DNA from: a virus
Virus record (IMG/VR): IMGVR_UViG_3300048924_000100
Coordinates: 1 to 64,000 of that record
Length of the DNA: 64,000 bases
Direction: 5' to 3' (one strand)
Shown here: positions 49,893 to 60,144 of the stretch, in pieces
How positions within the stretch are numbered: position 1 is the stretch's first letter
Layout: each line of letters starts with the position of its first letter
The notes under the pieces: model-generated
Database searches by the model: none
Told to the model about the DNA's origin: nothing
Seen by the model: the letters and a program-made list of their open reading frames with translations, nothing else
Position numbers and translations under genes: made by a program

Positions 49893-52070
49893 TTATCGTG
49901 AAATAGGACGGGAAAAGATACGTGCCAGGTCACCCACGATCGAATCACTCACCTTGGCTGCAATGTTGTCAGCCCGGATGCTTTGCTTCATGTCGAGGGT
50001 AATACCTGTCAGGTTACGGTTGAGGCGGGCGTACTTCATTACGGTGTCAAGGTAATCGATACCGGTCAGACGAGACAGGTAGTTGTTGTACGCGGTGTCA
50101 TCGTTAAACAGACGGTTGGCGATCTGCGATGGGTTGGTCGCATCCAACAGACTGATGGAGCGGTCTACCGGAACAGTGATCAACGGCTCAAGGTCAACAA
50201 TGGTGAAGTCAATCTTGATGTTCAATGGACGACGGTCGATAGTCCAACCGCCATCACCCGAACCGATGGTAAAGCTCAGACTCTCCATCATGCCGGTACG
50301 AATGATCGAACGGGACTTACAGAAAGCCTTCAACATGAACGGCGAGGTGTAGGTAGAACCACCCGCAGTGTTAGGGGCCACCATCGGCAGGAACAGTGCC
50401 AGCAATACCCAGATCTTCATGATCTGCTCATACGGGTGAGCGTAGTTGCAGTGGGACGAGATCGAGTAGCTTTCCTTGTGCAGGTTAGTCGTCGAACCAT
50501 CCCAGTGATCAGCGATCTTCACATAACTGTTGTTAACCAGCGCCAGCGGGATGTTACCGATTACCGTACCAGACAGCGCGCCGATCGCACCTTCTTTAAG
50601 GGTGTTTACAACGGAGTCAATGATACCGATACCCGTTGCACCACCAGCCACGTCAAAACGGAAGTCGTTCGAAGCCTTAACTACCGAGTTGAACTTCTCC
50701 GCCATAGGGGACGGGGAGTGACTGTTGGAGAAGCTGTCTGTTACGGGACCCACGCCACCATCTACCCGGAAGGTGATTGCATCAAGACCACCGGAAAACG
50801 CTGTCTGTACCAAGTCGGCTACGTCGCCTGCCCAGGTACGGTCGTTCGGGTTGTCTTCATACGAGATGGTTTGGCCGCTTGCAATGGCCGCATTACCGCC
50901 GGTCTGCGAAGAGGCTGGTTGTGGACGAGTGGACGGCTGGTTAGGGTTAGGGCTCAACGCAGGACCAGGAGCACCTGCACTGGAGTTCTCCATCTGCGCA
51001 CCGGGGTTACCGTCGGTACCCAATTGACCAGTACCGCCAGCACTTAGACTGTCACCCTGTTCTTTAAAGCCGTTGTTGACGTTGGCGTAGGCGGTCTCGT
51101 TGGCATAGGCACTGTCCTGCTCAACGAACTTGCCTTCATCGTCACCACGGTACTTACCAACCGAACCGAACTCCTTCTCGATGAACTGTTGAGTGGGATC
51201 GCCTGCCCACACGGTATCGTCGAAGGTAACCTCTTCCATCAACTGCTGAGCACGGGTGAACTTCTCTTCAGGCGTTGTCAGTGCCTCGTTATCCATCTTC
51301 GCCAGTTTATTCAACATGACCCGATGTTTACGAGTACCCTTCATGATCAACCGCATTAAGTCGATCGTGCCGTCGGAGTTGATAACGTCGGGCATTAACA
51401 GACTCATGTCTGCTACGGCCTTGCTGTTATCGTAATCAGGCTTACGGCCATACAGGCTGTCGGTTTGTTCCTGGTTACGCTTAGGCAGCACTGGGTCGAT
51501 GTAACCCAGCTTAACCATGAGGTCGTTGAGGATACCCGTGGCCGCCATGGTGTACGCGCCCATCGCAGGCTTACAGGTCCAGAAGTTGTTCTTCGGAGAA
51601 TCAGTCAGGAACGACAGGAACTGGATACCGATACTGATCAACTGCATAGGCCAGAAGGCAATAGCCGTAGCAGCCTGACCCATGTAGAACGCCAATCCTG
51701 GAGCACGACCTTTGTTAGCAATGATCGCAGCAGAAGGACTGAACATGTTGGTAATGAAACTCAGCAGACCCGCAAACTGAGGAACACTCGGTGTCAGGGT
51801 TAGCAAGGTAACGTTGTTCTCGTATACCTCTTTGTACATGCTCCCCATGCCACCATCAGACGAATTCAGGAATCGACTGTAGCGAGGGTCAGTAGCCGGG
51901 CTGGATTGCGGAATAGGGTTAACGTAGCGGTTATCACCAGTTGCGCTGCTAAACACGTTGAAGTAACGATCCCAGTCCATTTGTTGCAACAGGTCGCTGG
52001 GTTGAACACCACGTGTAAGCAAACGAAACGACTTGGTGATAATGTCGCGATCTCGAACACTTACGGTCAT
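49893..52070 (-). CDS. Probable virion protein with membrane-active segments
   Basis: 725 residues. No clear ribosome binding site before the ATG. Near the N-terminus are hydrophobic helices (LAFYMGQAATAIAFWPMQLI at about 130-150). The middle (about residues 360-400) is a Pro/Ser/Gly/Gln-rich disordered stretch. A further hydrophobic segment (WVLLALFLPMVAPN) lies near 555. The C-terminus is polar. It lies directly upstream of the giant lysin on the same strand, and could be a tail or injection protein that meets the cell envelope; this is inference from context. Confidence 0.65.
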   Translation of the reverse strand: MTVSVRDRDIITKSFRLLTRGVQPSDLLQQMDWDRYFNVFSSATGDNRYVNPIPQSSPATDPRYSRFLNSSDGGMGSMYKEVYENNVTLLTLTPSVPQFAGLLSFITNMFSPSAAIIANKGRAPGLAFYMGQAATAIAFWPMQLISIGIQFLSFLTDSPKNNFWTCKPAMGAYTMAATGILNDLMVKLGYIDPVLPKRNQEQTDSLYGRKPDYDNSKAVADMSLLMPDVINSDGTIDLMRLIMKGTRKHRVMLNKLAKMDNEALTTPEEKFTRAQQLMEEVTFDDTVWAGDPTQQFIEKEFGSVGKYRGDDEGKFVEQDSAYANETAYANVNNGFKEQGDSLSAGGTGQLGTDGNPGAQMENSSAGAPGPALSPNPNQPSTRPQPASSQTGGNAAIASGQTISYEDNPNDRTWAGDVADLVQTAFSGGLDAITFRVDGGVGPVTDSFSNSHSPSPMAEKFNSVVKASNDFRFDVAGGATGIGIIDSVVNTLKEGAIGALSGTVIGNIPLALVNNSYVKIADHWDGSTTNLHKESYSISSHCNYAHPYEQIMKIWVLLALFLPMVAPNTAGGSTYTSPFMLKAFCKSRSIIRTGMMESLSFTIGSGDGGWTIDRRPLNIKIDFTIVDLEPLITVPVDRSISLLDATNPSQIANRLFNDDTAYNNYLSRLTGIDYLDTVMKYARLNRNLTGITLDMKQSIRADNIAAKVSDSIVGDLARIFSRPISR

Positions 52071-52090
52071 TGATAAATACTCGGTTTGTG

Positions 52091-52126
52091 AAAAGAAAAA
52101 AGAAGAGGTGGGAGTTACCCCACCTC
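52091..52126 (-). terminator. Rho-independent terminator (- strand) after the lysin gene
   Basis: Stem at 52105-52112 and 52119-52126; read on the - strand it is followed by a T run from the A-rich 52091-52103. It ends the giant lysin gene. Confidence 0.85.
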
Positions 52127-52134
52127 CTGTAACA

Positions 52135-55100
52135 TCAGATGTTTACGCTGTTAGGCGCAGGCTCTGAGTTCTTAGACATCTTCTCCAAGAAGCCATGGAT
52201 ACCAGCCAGCAATGCGTTGGTGTCTTGTTGCTTACTGACACCTTCCGCTGTAGTGGTGGTAAGTTTCTCCATCAAGCCGTTCGGATCAGCAGGTTTCTCC
52301 TCAGCGGAGAGTTGCTGACGCGGTACCGGCTTGTACCCTTCGGGCGCGAGCTGACCATTCGGCTGCGGAACAGCACCAGGACCAGCAACAGGACCAGCAG
52401 GGTTAGCAGTTGAACCACCTCGTTGACCAGGCAATGGCAGGGAGGTATAAGGCCCAGGAATTGCTCCTGCACCTGCTCCCGGCGCAACACCACCCTCTCC
52501 ACCAGCAGGGTCGTTGTTTCGCATTGCCGGAGTTGGCATGGTCGAAGTATCTGGCGGAGTCGATGGCATTTGACCTGGATCGTACTGCTGATCTTTAGCC
52601 GTTACCATTCCACCCGCTGTTGTGTCTTGACCTGCTGACTGACCTGCACCTGAAGCTTGTGCAAACTTGTCTGCCGCTTCCTGGGACTTGAAGCCTACGT
52701 GCACATGACCACCAGTAGCACCAGCCGAAGCCTTAGCGTACTCGTTAATCAACAGGAAGTCAGACGGACCCAAGTTAGCGGTCTGCAGAATCCCTGCTAC
52801 AATCCCCATGGCCTGACTAGCGCCACTTGGACCGTTGGTCAAGGTAAAGTCCAACGCCAGTCCTTTAGCGTGCTTGGACTGAGGTTTTGCACGTTGATGG
52901 TACGCATCATTCAGCGCCGAGAAGTAACGGAAGTTAGGAACCTGGCTCTGGATCAGTTGAGCAAGACGAGTAATACCAGGGTGAGCGTTACCGCCCGCAA
53001 TGGCCTCTCCTGACTTAAGACGCAAGCCACTCGAGTTAATACCTGTACCGCCGCCTACCAGAGAACCACCTTCACCACCGCCATTCGTTGGAGCACCGCT
53101 GTAGTCACCACCGCCGCCGCCAGGAGCCATCAGGCTTGGAGGAGTCCCGTAGGAACCACCACCGCTTGCAGCACCCTGTGCGTTACGAGAGCCACCACCA
53201 GGAGCCACACCAATCGCCGGAGTATTACCCCCACCAATGGTTGGGCCGCCGCCGTACATCCCACCAGCACCTTGAGTAGGTGCAGCGTTAGTACCTTGGG
53301 CACTCGCATCATCCGCCTTCAGCTGACCACCTTGTAATTGCTTCAGGTAGTCAGTGTAGAGCTGGAAGCGCTTAGGCATACCCGGCAATTCATTACCACC
53401 ATTCAAGCCAGTGGCAGAACGACCGAAGTTACCGTCTTGGGTGATGCTTTGCAACAGCTTGCTGTTTTTGTAGAAGTTAACCGCAATAGCCGCCATGACG
53501 TTTGGATCGTTAGACGCCAGCTCCGGATTATTCACCAGGTCAATACCCAGCTGTTGTCCGATGCGTGCGTACTGTGCCCGACCCGTCAGTTGTACCAAGC
53601 CACGACCACGATACTTCCACCCATCCCCTGGTGCGATGTTACCCAGTGACTGACCTTTACCACCACCGTAAACAGTGTTAGCAATAGCCACAGGACCTGC
53701 CGCAATAAGCGCACGCGCCTGTGCCAGACTAGTGACCTCACGGAAGGTCTTCATCAGGTTTTCAGGGGAGGTGTAGTTCATGTTTTCTACGGTACGACCA
53801 AAACCACCGGTCTCGTAGTTGGTGAGCGCCAGCATCTCAGCGATTGCACGTGGGTCGGTAAACCCTTGTTTCATCATCTCGCGCATGATCAGCTGTTCTG
53901 CCAACGTCTTCGGTACTTTAACCCCGTTATCCTTCCCGTCGGCTGATTGCACCCCACTGAGGTCCAGGTGACTGGTATCGCTGTCGCCTGTCAGAGGAGC
54001 ATAACCGTAGGAGTTTCCAGGAGTCTGATACACACCGCCCAGGCCGTAGGTGTTGCCCGTGCCAGAACCAGTGCTAGTCCCCGTACCAAACTGTCCACCC
54101 AGACCAATGTCGCGACTATTTCTAGCCTGGCTTGCGTCTTGGACGTTTGCCTGTTTCGACGTAAAGTCACCGCCCGTCTTGTGAGGGGAGATTTCAGTGG
54201 CCCAAGCTTGAGCGTTGGTCTTGCCCGCTTCTTTCTCTGGATCCTTCAACTTAGCCGTTGTACTGGCTTCACCAAGAGTTGTCAGCATCCGATCAACCCG
54301 ATCTGGCTTATCTGGTGATACCGCGTCTTTAAACGGTGCAGCCCTGACGACCCAAATCGGAACCAGCAACGACTTACTGACTTCTACCTTGGTCTCTACC
54401 AGCCCCTTGGCGATTTCATATCGAGCTGTTACCGACAGAGTTCTCCACACCACCCCAGGGTTACCGCGGCGGTAGTTCTGCATCAGGTTGAAGTAGTTGA
54501 TGAGGACTGGCATGAAACGGTCTTTAAACCACTTGCACCAGTTATCTGCATCACCAGAGTCGACACGGAACGAGTCCTTGAACAGACCGAAGATGTCACC
54601 CACCTGACCTTTAAACTGAGCACCCCCTTCAGCAACAACCATCAGGGATTCGCAGTAGCGTTCCAGTTTCAGAACCGCTTCCACACGCCAGGTCAAGTCT
54701 TGATCGTTACCGTAGCACGCCAAACGAATGCCAGTGAGCATATCCACAGGACGATTGTCTGGCAGCAGGTCTTTGATGAACACCGCAGAGGCTACCGGGG
54801 AGACTTTGTACGAGTTGTTCAGCTGAGCCAACTGGCTGTTCACTTCGTTCAACCGGTTCTCGGCTCTCTGTACCGACTGCATCTTGTCAGAGCTGTCAAA
54901 GAAACCGCGAGGGGCATTAACCTGCGCTTGCAGGGTCGCCTGTTCCTTCTTCAGAGAGTCAACGCTTTGAGGCATTTGAACTGCGGCATTATCATCAACC
55001 CCATCGGTCTTGCGATCGATGTACTTCTTCAGTTCTTCCAGCAAGTTGTTGCAACGGACGACTGTAGCCTTCTCACCCAGAATCGGGGTATCCGGATCGA

Positions 55101-58100
55101 TCTTAGCCACAATCGAATACGGGAACGGCATTACCGACCCAAGGGTCTGGTGTACCTGTTTGGCTACTTTGTATACGTCCTGGGTCTTGGCGTCGTCGTA
55201 GTCCTTTAACGACTTCATCTTGACCACATCGAGGCAGGCCATGTAAGTCAGGTACACCGGCTTGAAGCGACCGTTGAACCAGCTGAACACGCTACCCAAT
55301 TGTTGCTTGCTGTTGCGGTCAGTGATGAACGACTGGAGGATCTCTTGAAGAGGAGCATCCTTGGACAACGACGCACGACCGTTACCGATCACAACGAAGT
55401 CCTTCAGTTTATCCTCGATCTGCAAGATCTTCTCGGCAAGGTCGCTATCGGAATCAGACACACCGTACTGAGTCATCCGGAGTTCGAACTGTTTCCCCGA
55501 ACCACGAGTCACATAACGATAGATCCCGTAACCGACCGCACCAACTGCCAGGGCACCCAAGACATATGGGTTAAACAGCAGAGGAGCAATCGCACCCCAA
55601 GCACCTGCCAGCAGCGGAGCAGCAGCAGCGGTCATCGCGCCCACACCAATGTCAATACCGACCATGGACGCAGCACCGGCTGCCAACTGGTAAGCACCGA
55701 CTACGTTAGCTGCTGTCTCAACCGTGTCACCCACTTTCTCTAGCGCACCGCCTTCGTCGATAAACCCTGTGTCAACCAGGGCATCAACACCCATGCCTAC
55801 GGCCATGCCAGCGCCGAGCTTGAGACCGCCCTTCAGCATGCGACCCTTCGGAGCTTTACGACCCGCCAGCTGCTTAGCACGCTCACCCTTGGTGCGTTTC
55901 TTCCCACGCATGTGATCCAGGGCATCAGTACCTGCACCTGTAACACTGCCATGGCGCATAAAGCTGATCATGCCTTTCGCAATCGCCCCAATCCCTGTGG
56001 CAATAAACGGCAAGGTCTTCATACCGACCTTGGCAAAGCTACCCAACATCTTGAAGCTGTTCAACCAGGAGCCAGTGAAGAACTTGGTCAAGCCGAAGAT
56101 ACCGCCAGCGATAGCGCCGAGACCGTCTTTCAACAGACCGAAGATACCCTGACCTTTCTCTTTGGACTTCTTATCGCCCCCACCAAAGAACCCCATGCCC
56201 TGAGACATCTTGATCAGAGCATCCTGAGCATCCTCAGACTTCTTCTCCTTAGCCTTTTCCAACTTGTCGGCACGGGAGTTCAGACGATTATTCTCATTAG
56301 GTTGTTCACCCAGGTGTTCTCGCAGACGTTGGTTGATCCCTTCCTTGAGGTCACCCATGAACCCGCCCACTTTAGGTGTGCCGTCTTCCGCTTCACGACG
56401 TTCCAATTCCTCTGGACTCACTAAGCCCTGTTGAGCAGCAGAGGTCTTGTAAGCCGAGCTTTTAAGCTTGACCTTCAACTTCGGAGGCTTAACATCCGTG
56501 ATAGGCATGTTAACGTGTTCTTCGGATTCAGGTGTGTACGGCGAAGAAGGCATCTCCTCAGCGTAGTTCCAGTGTCTCATCAACAAGTGGTAGATACGGT
56601 CGACCGCGTTAACGATCGGGCTGTAGTCGGCCTTGAGGGCCTTCATGGTGGCATCCTTAGCCTTAACCATGCCCGGGATTGCTTTAGCCTTCGCCTTGTT
56701 GAACAGGTCCAGGGTCAGCGCACCGAACTTCTTGCCCGCATCACCCAACTTGTTGATGCTCATGCCCATCGAGGTTTTCAGACCACGGTCGTAGTCCTCT
56801 TGGGTAACGATGATCTCGCCGTCCTTGTCAAACACTGGACCGTCGATCTCATGCCAACCTGTCAGCTCAACAGCTTCACCACCCTCACCACGTTTCCAGT
56901 ACTCGCCCTTACCAAACCGTTTGCCCACCAAGACCGGAGAAGATTCACCCTCTCTGTAAACGTCCATCTGGTGAAAGCGATTAACGATACGGTCTTTCAA
57001 GCCAGCAGCACGACCGAATGGATCGACCCACTTAAAGGCTTTAATGGCGAAGTCACGGATCTTGTTCAGACCACTGAGCAGGACTTCCTTGTTCTCTTTG
57101 GTGAAGAGTTTAGCCGCAAGACGCCGTGCACCAATAATGGTGTCAGTGGACATGTCCTTAACGCTACCGCTGATCTGCTTCCACGACGTGATGAGGAATC
57201 CTTTCGTCGCATCGTAGTAGTTGCGGTTGGCCAACTTGTTCGCTTCCAGAATCGGAACATCCGAACCTTCTTCGTACAAGTCTTCCGTGTCCAGCGCTTC
57301 ACGGGCCTTAGTCATGCTGTGGAACTTGCTGTAGGCCAGTGCTACCGCAGCGCCACCACCCAGCAATGCAGCCGCTTTAGGGTCGTGGAATGCATAGGTC
57401 GCCAAACCACCCAGAAGACCACCCAGTACCAGCGGTTGGTTATCCAGCAGCTTATCCACGCCTTTGTTGAACATGCCTTTCAGGTTGGTAGATTTCAGAC
57501 GGTCAATGATCGACCGCTTGCCGGCTGCCACGTCACGTTCTGTTTCGGAAGAACCGCTAATCCCACCACCACCTTTACCGCCAGGCTGGTTGTTGAGGAT
57601 TCGGGTCAGGAGGTCATTACGCTCACCACCCATCTCCACCAGACGCTTAACCTGTTCGTTGAGGGTGTCCATACCGGCATTCAACGGAGTCAGATCCAGC
57701 AGTTGCCCTAACGGGTGACCAGGCCCGAAACTAGCAATGCTGTTCTTCAAATCACCCATACTTGCCAGGGATTCAGTCAGCTTGTCCATTCCTTGAACTT
57801 TAATACCGTCTGCGTGCTCCTGATCGGGGATTACAGACGTTCTACCACCAAACTGCGGCACGTTGTAAGGCATGCCACCAAAGCTGCCTGAGCGCGTCGG
57901 TAGAGGGGCACGATCGGGGATAGGTTCACGAGTCTTCCGGCTAGGGTCAGCAATGAACTTCGCCAGGTGATCCCAGAGCATCTCCATGTTGATGTCATCA
58001 CGGCCATACTCATCCGTGGTCACCAGACCGGCTTCCTTCAGCGCATCGTAACTACCGGTGCCTTTCAGGATATCCAGTTGGTTGGTAATGTCAGGAACAA

Positions 58101-60117
58101 CACCACCGAGACTTTTAACAGCGTCAGCAACACCCACCACATTCTTACGGGCCTTTTCAGTCGGCAGGTACGTCGCCTTCTTAATACGGTCCGCATCGCT
58201 ACCTTGTTCGAACTCATTGATGTGGTTATCAGTGATGTCGAAAGCCGCCTTCATGGCACGACGGATCTCAGCAGCAATCTTCGGAGAGACCCCTGCGTGT
58301 TGATCCAGCTTCATGAAGTTCCACGGCGTGAACGCTTCTTCCTTATCGGCGCCCTGAATCAGCTGCATCGACAAGGCACGTTTAGCCTCAGGACTGAGCG
58401 AACCCATACCCATTTGGTCAATCGTGTCAGTAACGTTGTTAGACGCGGTTGCAGCAGCACTGAAGTTGTTACGGTTCAGTACTTGGGTGACAGCGTTGTT
58501 AACCTTCTGGTCGTGCGAGATGAACTTAGCCTTCACGTAGTCATACGACGCAGGCTTGAGCTTATCGTCGCCAGTACGCACCTTTTCCAACGACAGGTGA
58601 ATCTGGCTCAGCCACTGCGGAATGATTTCGTTCAGGGTGCGGTCACTACGACGGCTCCACTGAGTTTGTTCAAAGCTGTCTGCCAAGGTGCGGTTGGTCA
58701 GCGAGTACCGGCTGCCACTGTTAGACCAGGAGTTCTCGTACAGAGTCCCCAAGCCTTTGTTGGCTGCTTTCTTAAGCCCATGGAGAACTTGCCATTCCAT
58801 CTTCGGAATAGGCTTCTCGTTAGGACCCAACGAATCCAGATACTCGTCGTAGTCTTCATGAGCGTTTACGTCCATGCCACCACTGTAGTGGCGTTGCATG
58901 GCGTTGACCAAGCCCGGTGCGTTACCCGTGGCATAAGTCGCAACGTTACCCAGATCCTCCATTCGCTTGTAAGCATCTTCCGCCCACTTCGCAAACTTCG
59001 GATAGTTCTTCTTGAACTTGGCCAGGTACTCACGTGCCTTACCAGACTTCATGAGGCGCGGTAGGTTACTGATGAACAGACCAGCAGCAGCGTTACCCGC
59101 GATGTCACCGAGATTGAGGTTCATACCCTCTGTCATCTCGGAAGCCATGCGCAGAGAGCTTACAACTTCGCCCACGCCCTGAATACTACTGCCCCTGGCA
59201 TCCTTACCGAACTTGTCGTTAATGAACTCACCGATACCGCCGAACTTGCTCTTGACGGTACTGAAGAACTGCGAGCGGATTTCTTTACGGATTGCCTGGC
59301 TGTGAGAGGTCTTCTCGTAGTCCGACATCCTCGAGAATTCACTGATGCTCTTCAGCTCGTTGATAACCCGATGCTGAGCAGCTTCCTGGAACTTGTAGTA
59401 CTTGGCGTTCGTCAGGTACATCCGGGTCATGACGTTCAGCTGCATGGCATCGCTACGAGCTTTCACTCGACGCTGATGATCCAACAACTGTTCCATGAGC
59501 TGGTTGTTACGTGCCAGCGAACGGTTAAGGGTGTTGATACCCCCAATGGTCCGACCGCCAACTTCAGACATCATGTCCATGGTACGGTCAGCGATGGTTT
59601 CCATCGTCGAACGTTCTAGCAGGGAATTAGCTTCACCTGCCTCCATGACCATTCTGATCTCGTCTTCGTTGACGCCTTCCATCTGAGGAGTCTTGTCACC
59701 ACCCCCCTCATAGTCGACCTTTTCCCAGTCCGAAAAGTCATGATCACTGAACTTCATCAGTTGATCGGAGATTTTATTAGGACCCCCTTTACCCAGTTTG
59801 GATCCAGCCCTTTTTGCAAGGTACTGAAGATCCTGCACCGTCTGGTAACTATCCCCCTTAACTTCCTCCATTACCTCCTTACGGCGGCGGTTAAGATCAG
59901 CGACGTTACTGAAGGCCCCGAGCCAAGTATTGGGCAAAGCCATTTTGAGGGTGTTGACCCTGGCGTCTGTGTCACCAATGGTCTTGCCGACGACCCCCGA
60001 TAGGAAGCCTGTAGCAAAGCTTCTGATAAAACCTGCTTTGGGTTTATCAAAATCGTCGTCAAAGTCTAGATCGCCACCGAAGGGATCATCGTCCCACGAA
60101 TCAAAATCATCGGCCAT
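52135..60117 (-). CDS. Giant virion protein with GH19 and M15 peptidoglycan hydrolase domains
   Basis: 2,660 residues. The N-terminal 1,000 residues are helical and charged. Hydrophobic spans lie between about 1350 and 1540 (for example GALAVGAVGYGIYRYV), as in tape-measure proteins. Residues about 2090-2260 are a GH19 glycosidase (Glu2102 in NYETGGFG; RGRGLVQLTGRAQY near 2170), which cuts glycan chains. After a Gly-rich linker, about 2355-2480 is an M15-type peptidase, with His2416 and Asp2423 in SKHAKGLALD and His2473 in GHVHVGF. The tail is a Gly/Pro/Gln-rich disordered stretch. It likely pierces the cell wall at infection and matches the giant structural lysin next to RNA polymerase in phiKZ. 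AGGAG precedes the ATG. Confidence 0.88.
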   Translation of the reverse strand: MADDFDSWDDDPFGGDLDFDDDFDKPKAGFIRSFATGFLSGVVGKTIGDTDARVNTLKMALPNTWLGAFSNVADLNRRRKEVMEEVKGDSYQTVQDLQYLAKRAGSKLGKGGPNKISDQLMKFSDHDFSDWEKVDYEGGGDKTPQMEGVNEDEIRMVMEAGEANSLLERSTMETIADRTMDMMSEVGGRTIGGINTLNRSLARNNQLMEQLLDHQRRVKARSDAMQLNVMTRMYLTNAKYYKFQEAAQHRVINELKSISEFSRMSDYEKTSHSQAIRKEIRSQFFSTVKSKFGGIGEFINDKFGKDARGSSIQGVGEVVSSLRMASEMTEGMNLNLGDIAGNAAAGLFISNLPRLMKSGKAREYLAKFKKNYPKFAKWAEDAYKRMEDLGNVATYATGNAPGLVNAMQRHYSGGMDVNAHEDYDEYLDSLGPNEKPIPKMEWQVLHGLKKAANKGLGTLYENSWSNSGSRYSLTNRTLADSFEQTQWSRRSDRTLNEIIPQWLSQIHLSLEKVRTGDDKLKPASYDYVKAKFISHDQKVNNAVTQVLNRNNFSAAATASNNVTDTIDQMGMGSLSPEAKRALSMQLIQGADKEEAFTPWNFMKLDQHAGVSPKIAAEIRRAMKAAFDITDNHINEFEQGSDADRIKKATYLPTEKARKNVVGVADAVKSLGGVVPDITNQLDILKGTGSYDALKEAGLVTTDEYGRDDINMEMLWDHLAKFIADPSRKTREPIPDRAPLPTRSGSFGGMPYNVPQFGGRTSVIPDQEHADGIKVQGMDKLTESLASMGDLKNSIASFGPGHPLGQLLDLTPLNAGMDTLNEQVKRLVEMGGERNDLLTRILNNQPGGKGGGGISGSSETERDVAAGKRSIIDRLKSTNLKGMFNKGVDKLLDNQPLVLGGLLGGLATYAFHDPKAAALLGGGAAVALAYSKFHSMTKAREALDTEDLYEEGSDVPILEANKLANRNYYDATKGFLITSWKQISGSVKDMSTDTIIGARRLAAKLFTKENKEVLLSGLNKIRDFAIKAFKWVDPFGRAAGLKDRIVNRFHQMDVYREGESSPVLVGKRFGKGEYWKRGEGGEAVELTGWHEIDGPVFDKDGEIIVTQEDYDRGLKTSMGMSINKLGDAGKKFGALTLDLFNKAKAKAIPGMVKAKDATMKALKADYSPIVNAVDRIYHLLMRHWNYAEEMPSSPYTPESEEHVNMPITDVKPPKLKVKLKSSAYKTSAAQQGLVSPEELERREAEDGTPKVGGFMGDLKEGINQRLREHLGEQPNENNRLNSRADKLEKAKEKKSEDAQDALIKMSQGMGFFGGGDKKSKEKGQGIFGLLKDGLGAIAGGIFGLTKFFTGSWLNSFKMLGSFAKVGMKTLPFIATGIGAIAKGMISFMRHGSVTGAGTDALDHMRGKKRTKGERAKQLAGRKAPKGRMLKGGLKLGAGMAVGMGVDALVDTGFIDEGGALEKVGDTVETAANVVGAYQLAAGAASMVGIDIGVGAMTAAAAPLLAGAWGAIAPLLFNPYVLGALAVGAVGYGIYRYVTRGSGKQFELRMTQYGVSDSDSDLAEKILQIEDKLKDFVVIGNGRASLSKDAPLQEILQSFITDRNSKQQLGSVFSWFNGRFKPVYLTYMACLDVVKMKSLKDYDDAKTQDVYKVAKQVHQTLGSVMPFPYSIVAKIDPDTPILGEKATVVRCNNLLEELKKYIDRKTDGVDDNAAVQMPQSVDSLKKEQATLQAQVNAPRGFFDSSDKMQSVQRAENRLNEVNSQLAQLNNSYKVSPVASAVFIKDLLPDNRPVDMLTGIRLACYGNDQDLTWRVEAVLKLERYCESLMVVAEGGAQFKGQVGDIFGLFKDSFRVDSGDADNWCKWFKDRFMPVLINYFNLMQNYRRGNPGVVWRTLSVTARYEIAKGLVETKVEVSKSLLVPIWVVRAAPFKDAVSPDKPDRVDRMLTTLGEASTTAKLKDPEKEAGKTNAQAWATEISPHKTGGDFTSKQANVQDASQARNSRDIGLGGQFGTGTSTGSGTGNTYGLGGVYQTPGNSYGYAPLTGDSDTSHLDLSGVQSADGKDNGVKVPKTLAEQLIMREMMKQGFTDPRAIAEMLALTNYETGGFGRTVENMNYTSPENLMKTFREVTSLAQARALIAAGPVAIANTVYGGGKGQSLGNIAPGDGWKYRGRGLVQLTGRAQYARIGQQLGIDLVNNPELASNDPNVMAAIAVNFYKNSKLLQSITQDGNFGRSATGLNGGNELPGMPKRFQLYTDYLKQLQGGQLKADDASAQGTNAAPTQGAGGMYGGGPTIGGGNTPAIGVAPGGGSRNAQGAASGGGSYGTPPSLMAPGGGGGDYSGAPTNGGGEGGSLVGGGTGINSSGLRLKSGEAIAGGNAHPGITRLAQLIQSQVPNFRYFSALNDAYHQRAKPQSKHAKGLALDFTLTNGPSGASQAMGIVAGILQTANLGPSDFLLINEYAKASAGATGGHVHVGFKSQEAADKFAQASGAGQSAGQDTTAGGMVTAKDQQYDPGQMPSTPPDTSTMPTPAMRNNDPAGGEGGVAPGAGAGAIPGPYTSLPLPGQRGGSTANPAGPVAGPGAVPQPNGQLAPEGYKPVPRQQLSAEEKPADPNGLMEKLTTTTAEGVSKQQDTNALLAGIHGFLEKMSKNSEPAPNSVNI

Positions 60118-60144
60118 CTTTAACTCCTAAGGGATAATTTTTAA

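Noticed and set aside
56431-59064. Long + strand open frames opposite the giant lysin
   Set aside because: Antisense shadows: biased composition, no ribosome binding sites and no protein motifs.
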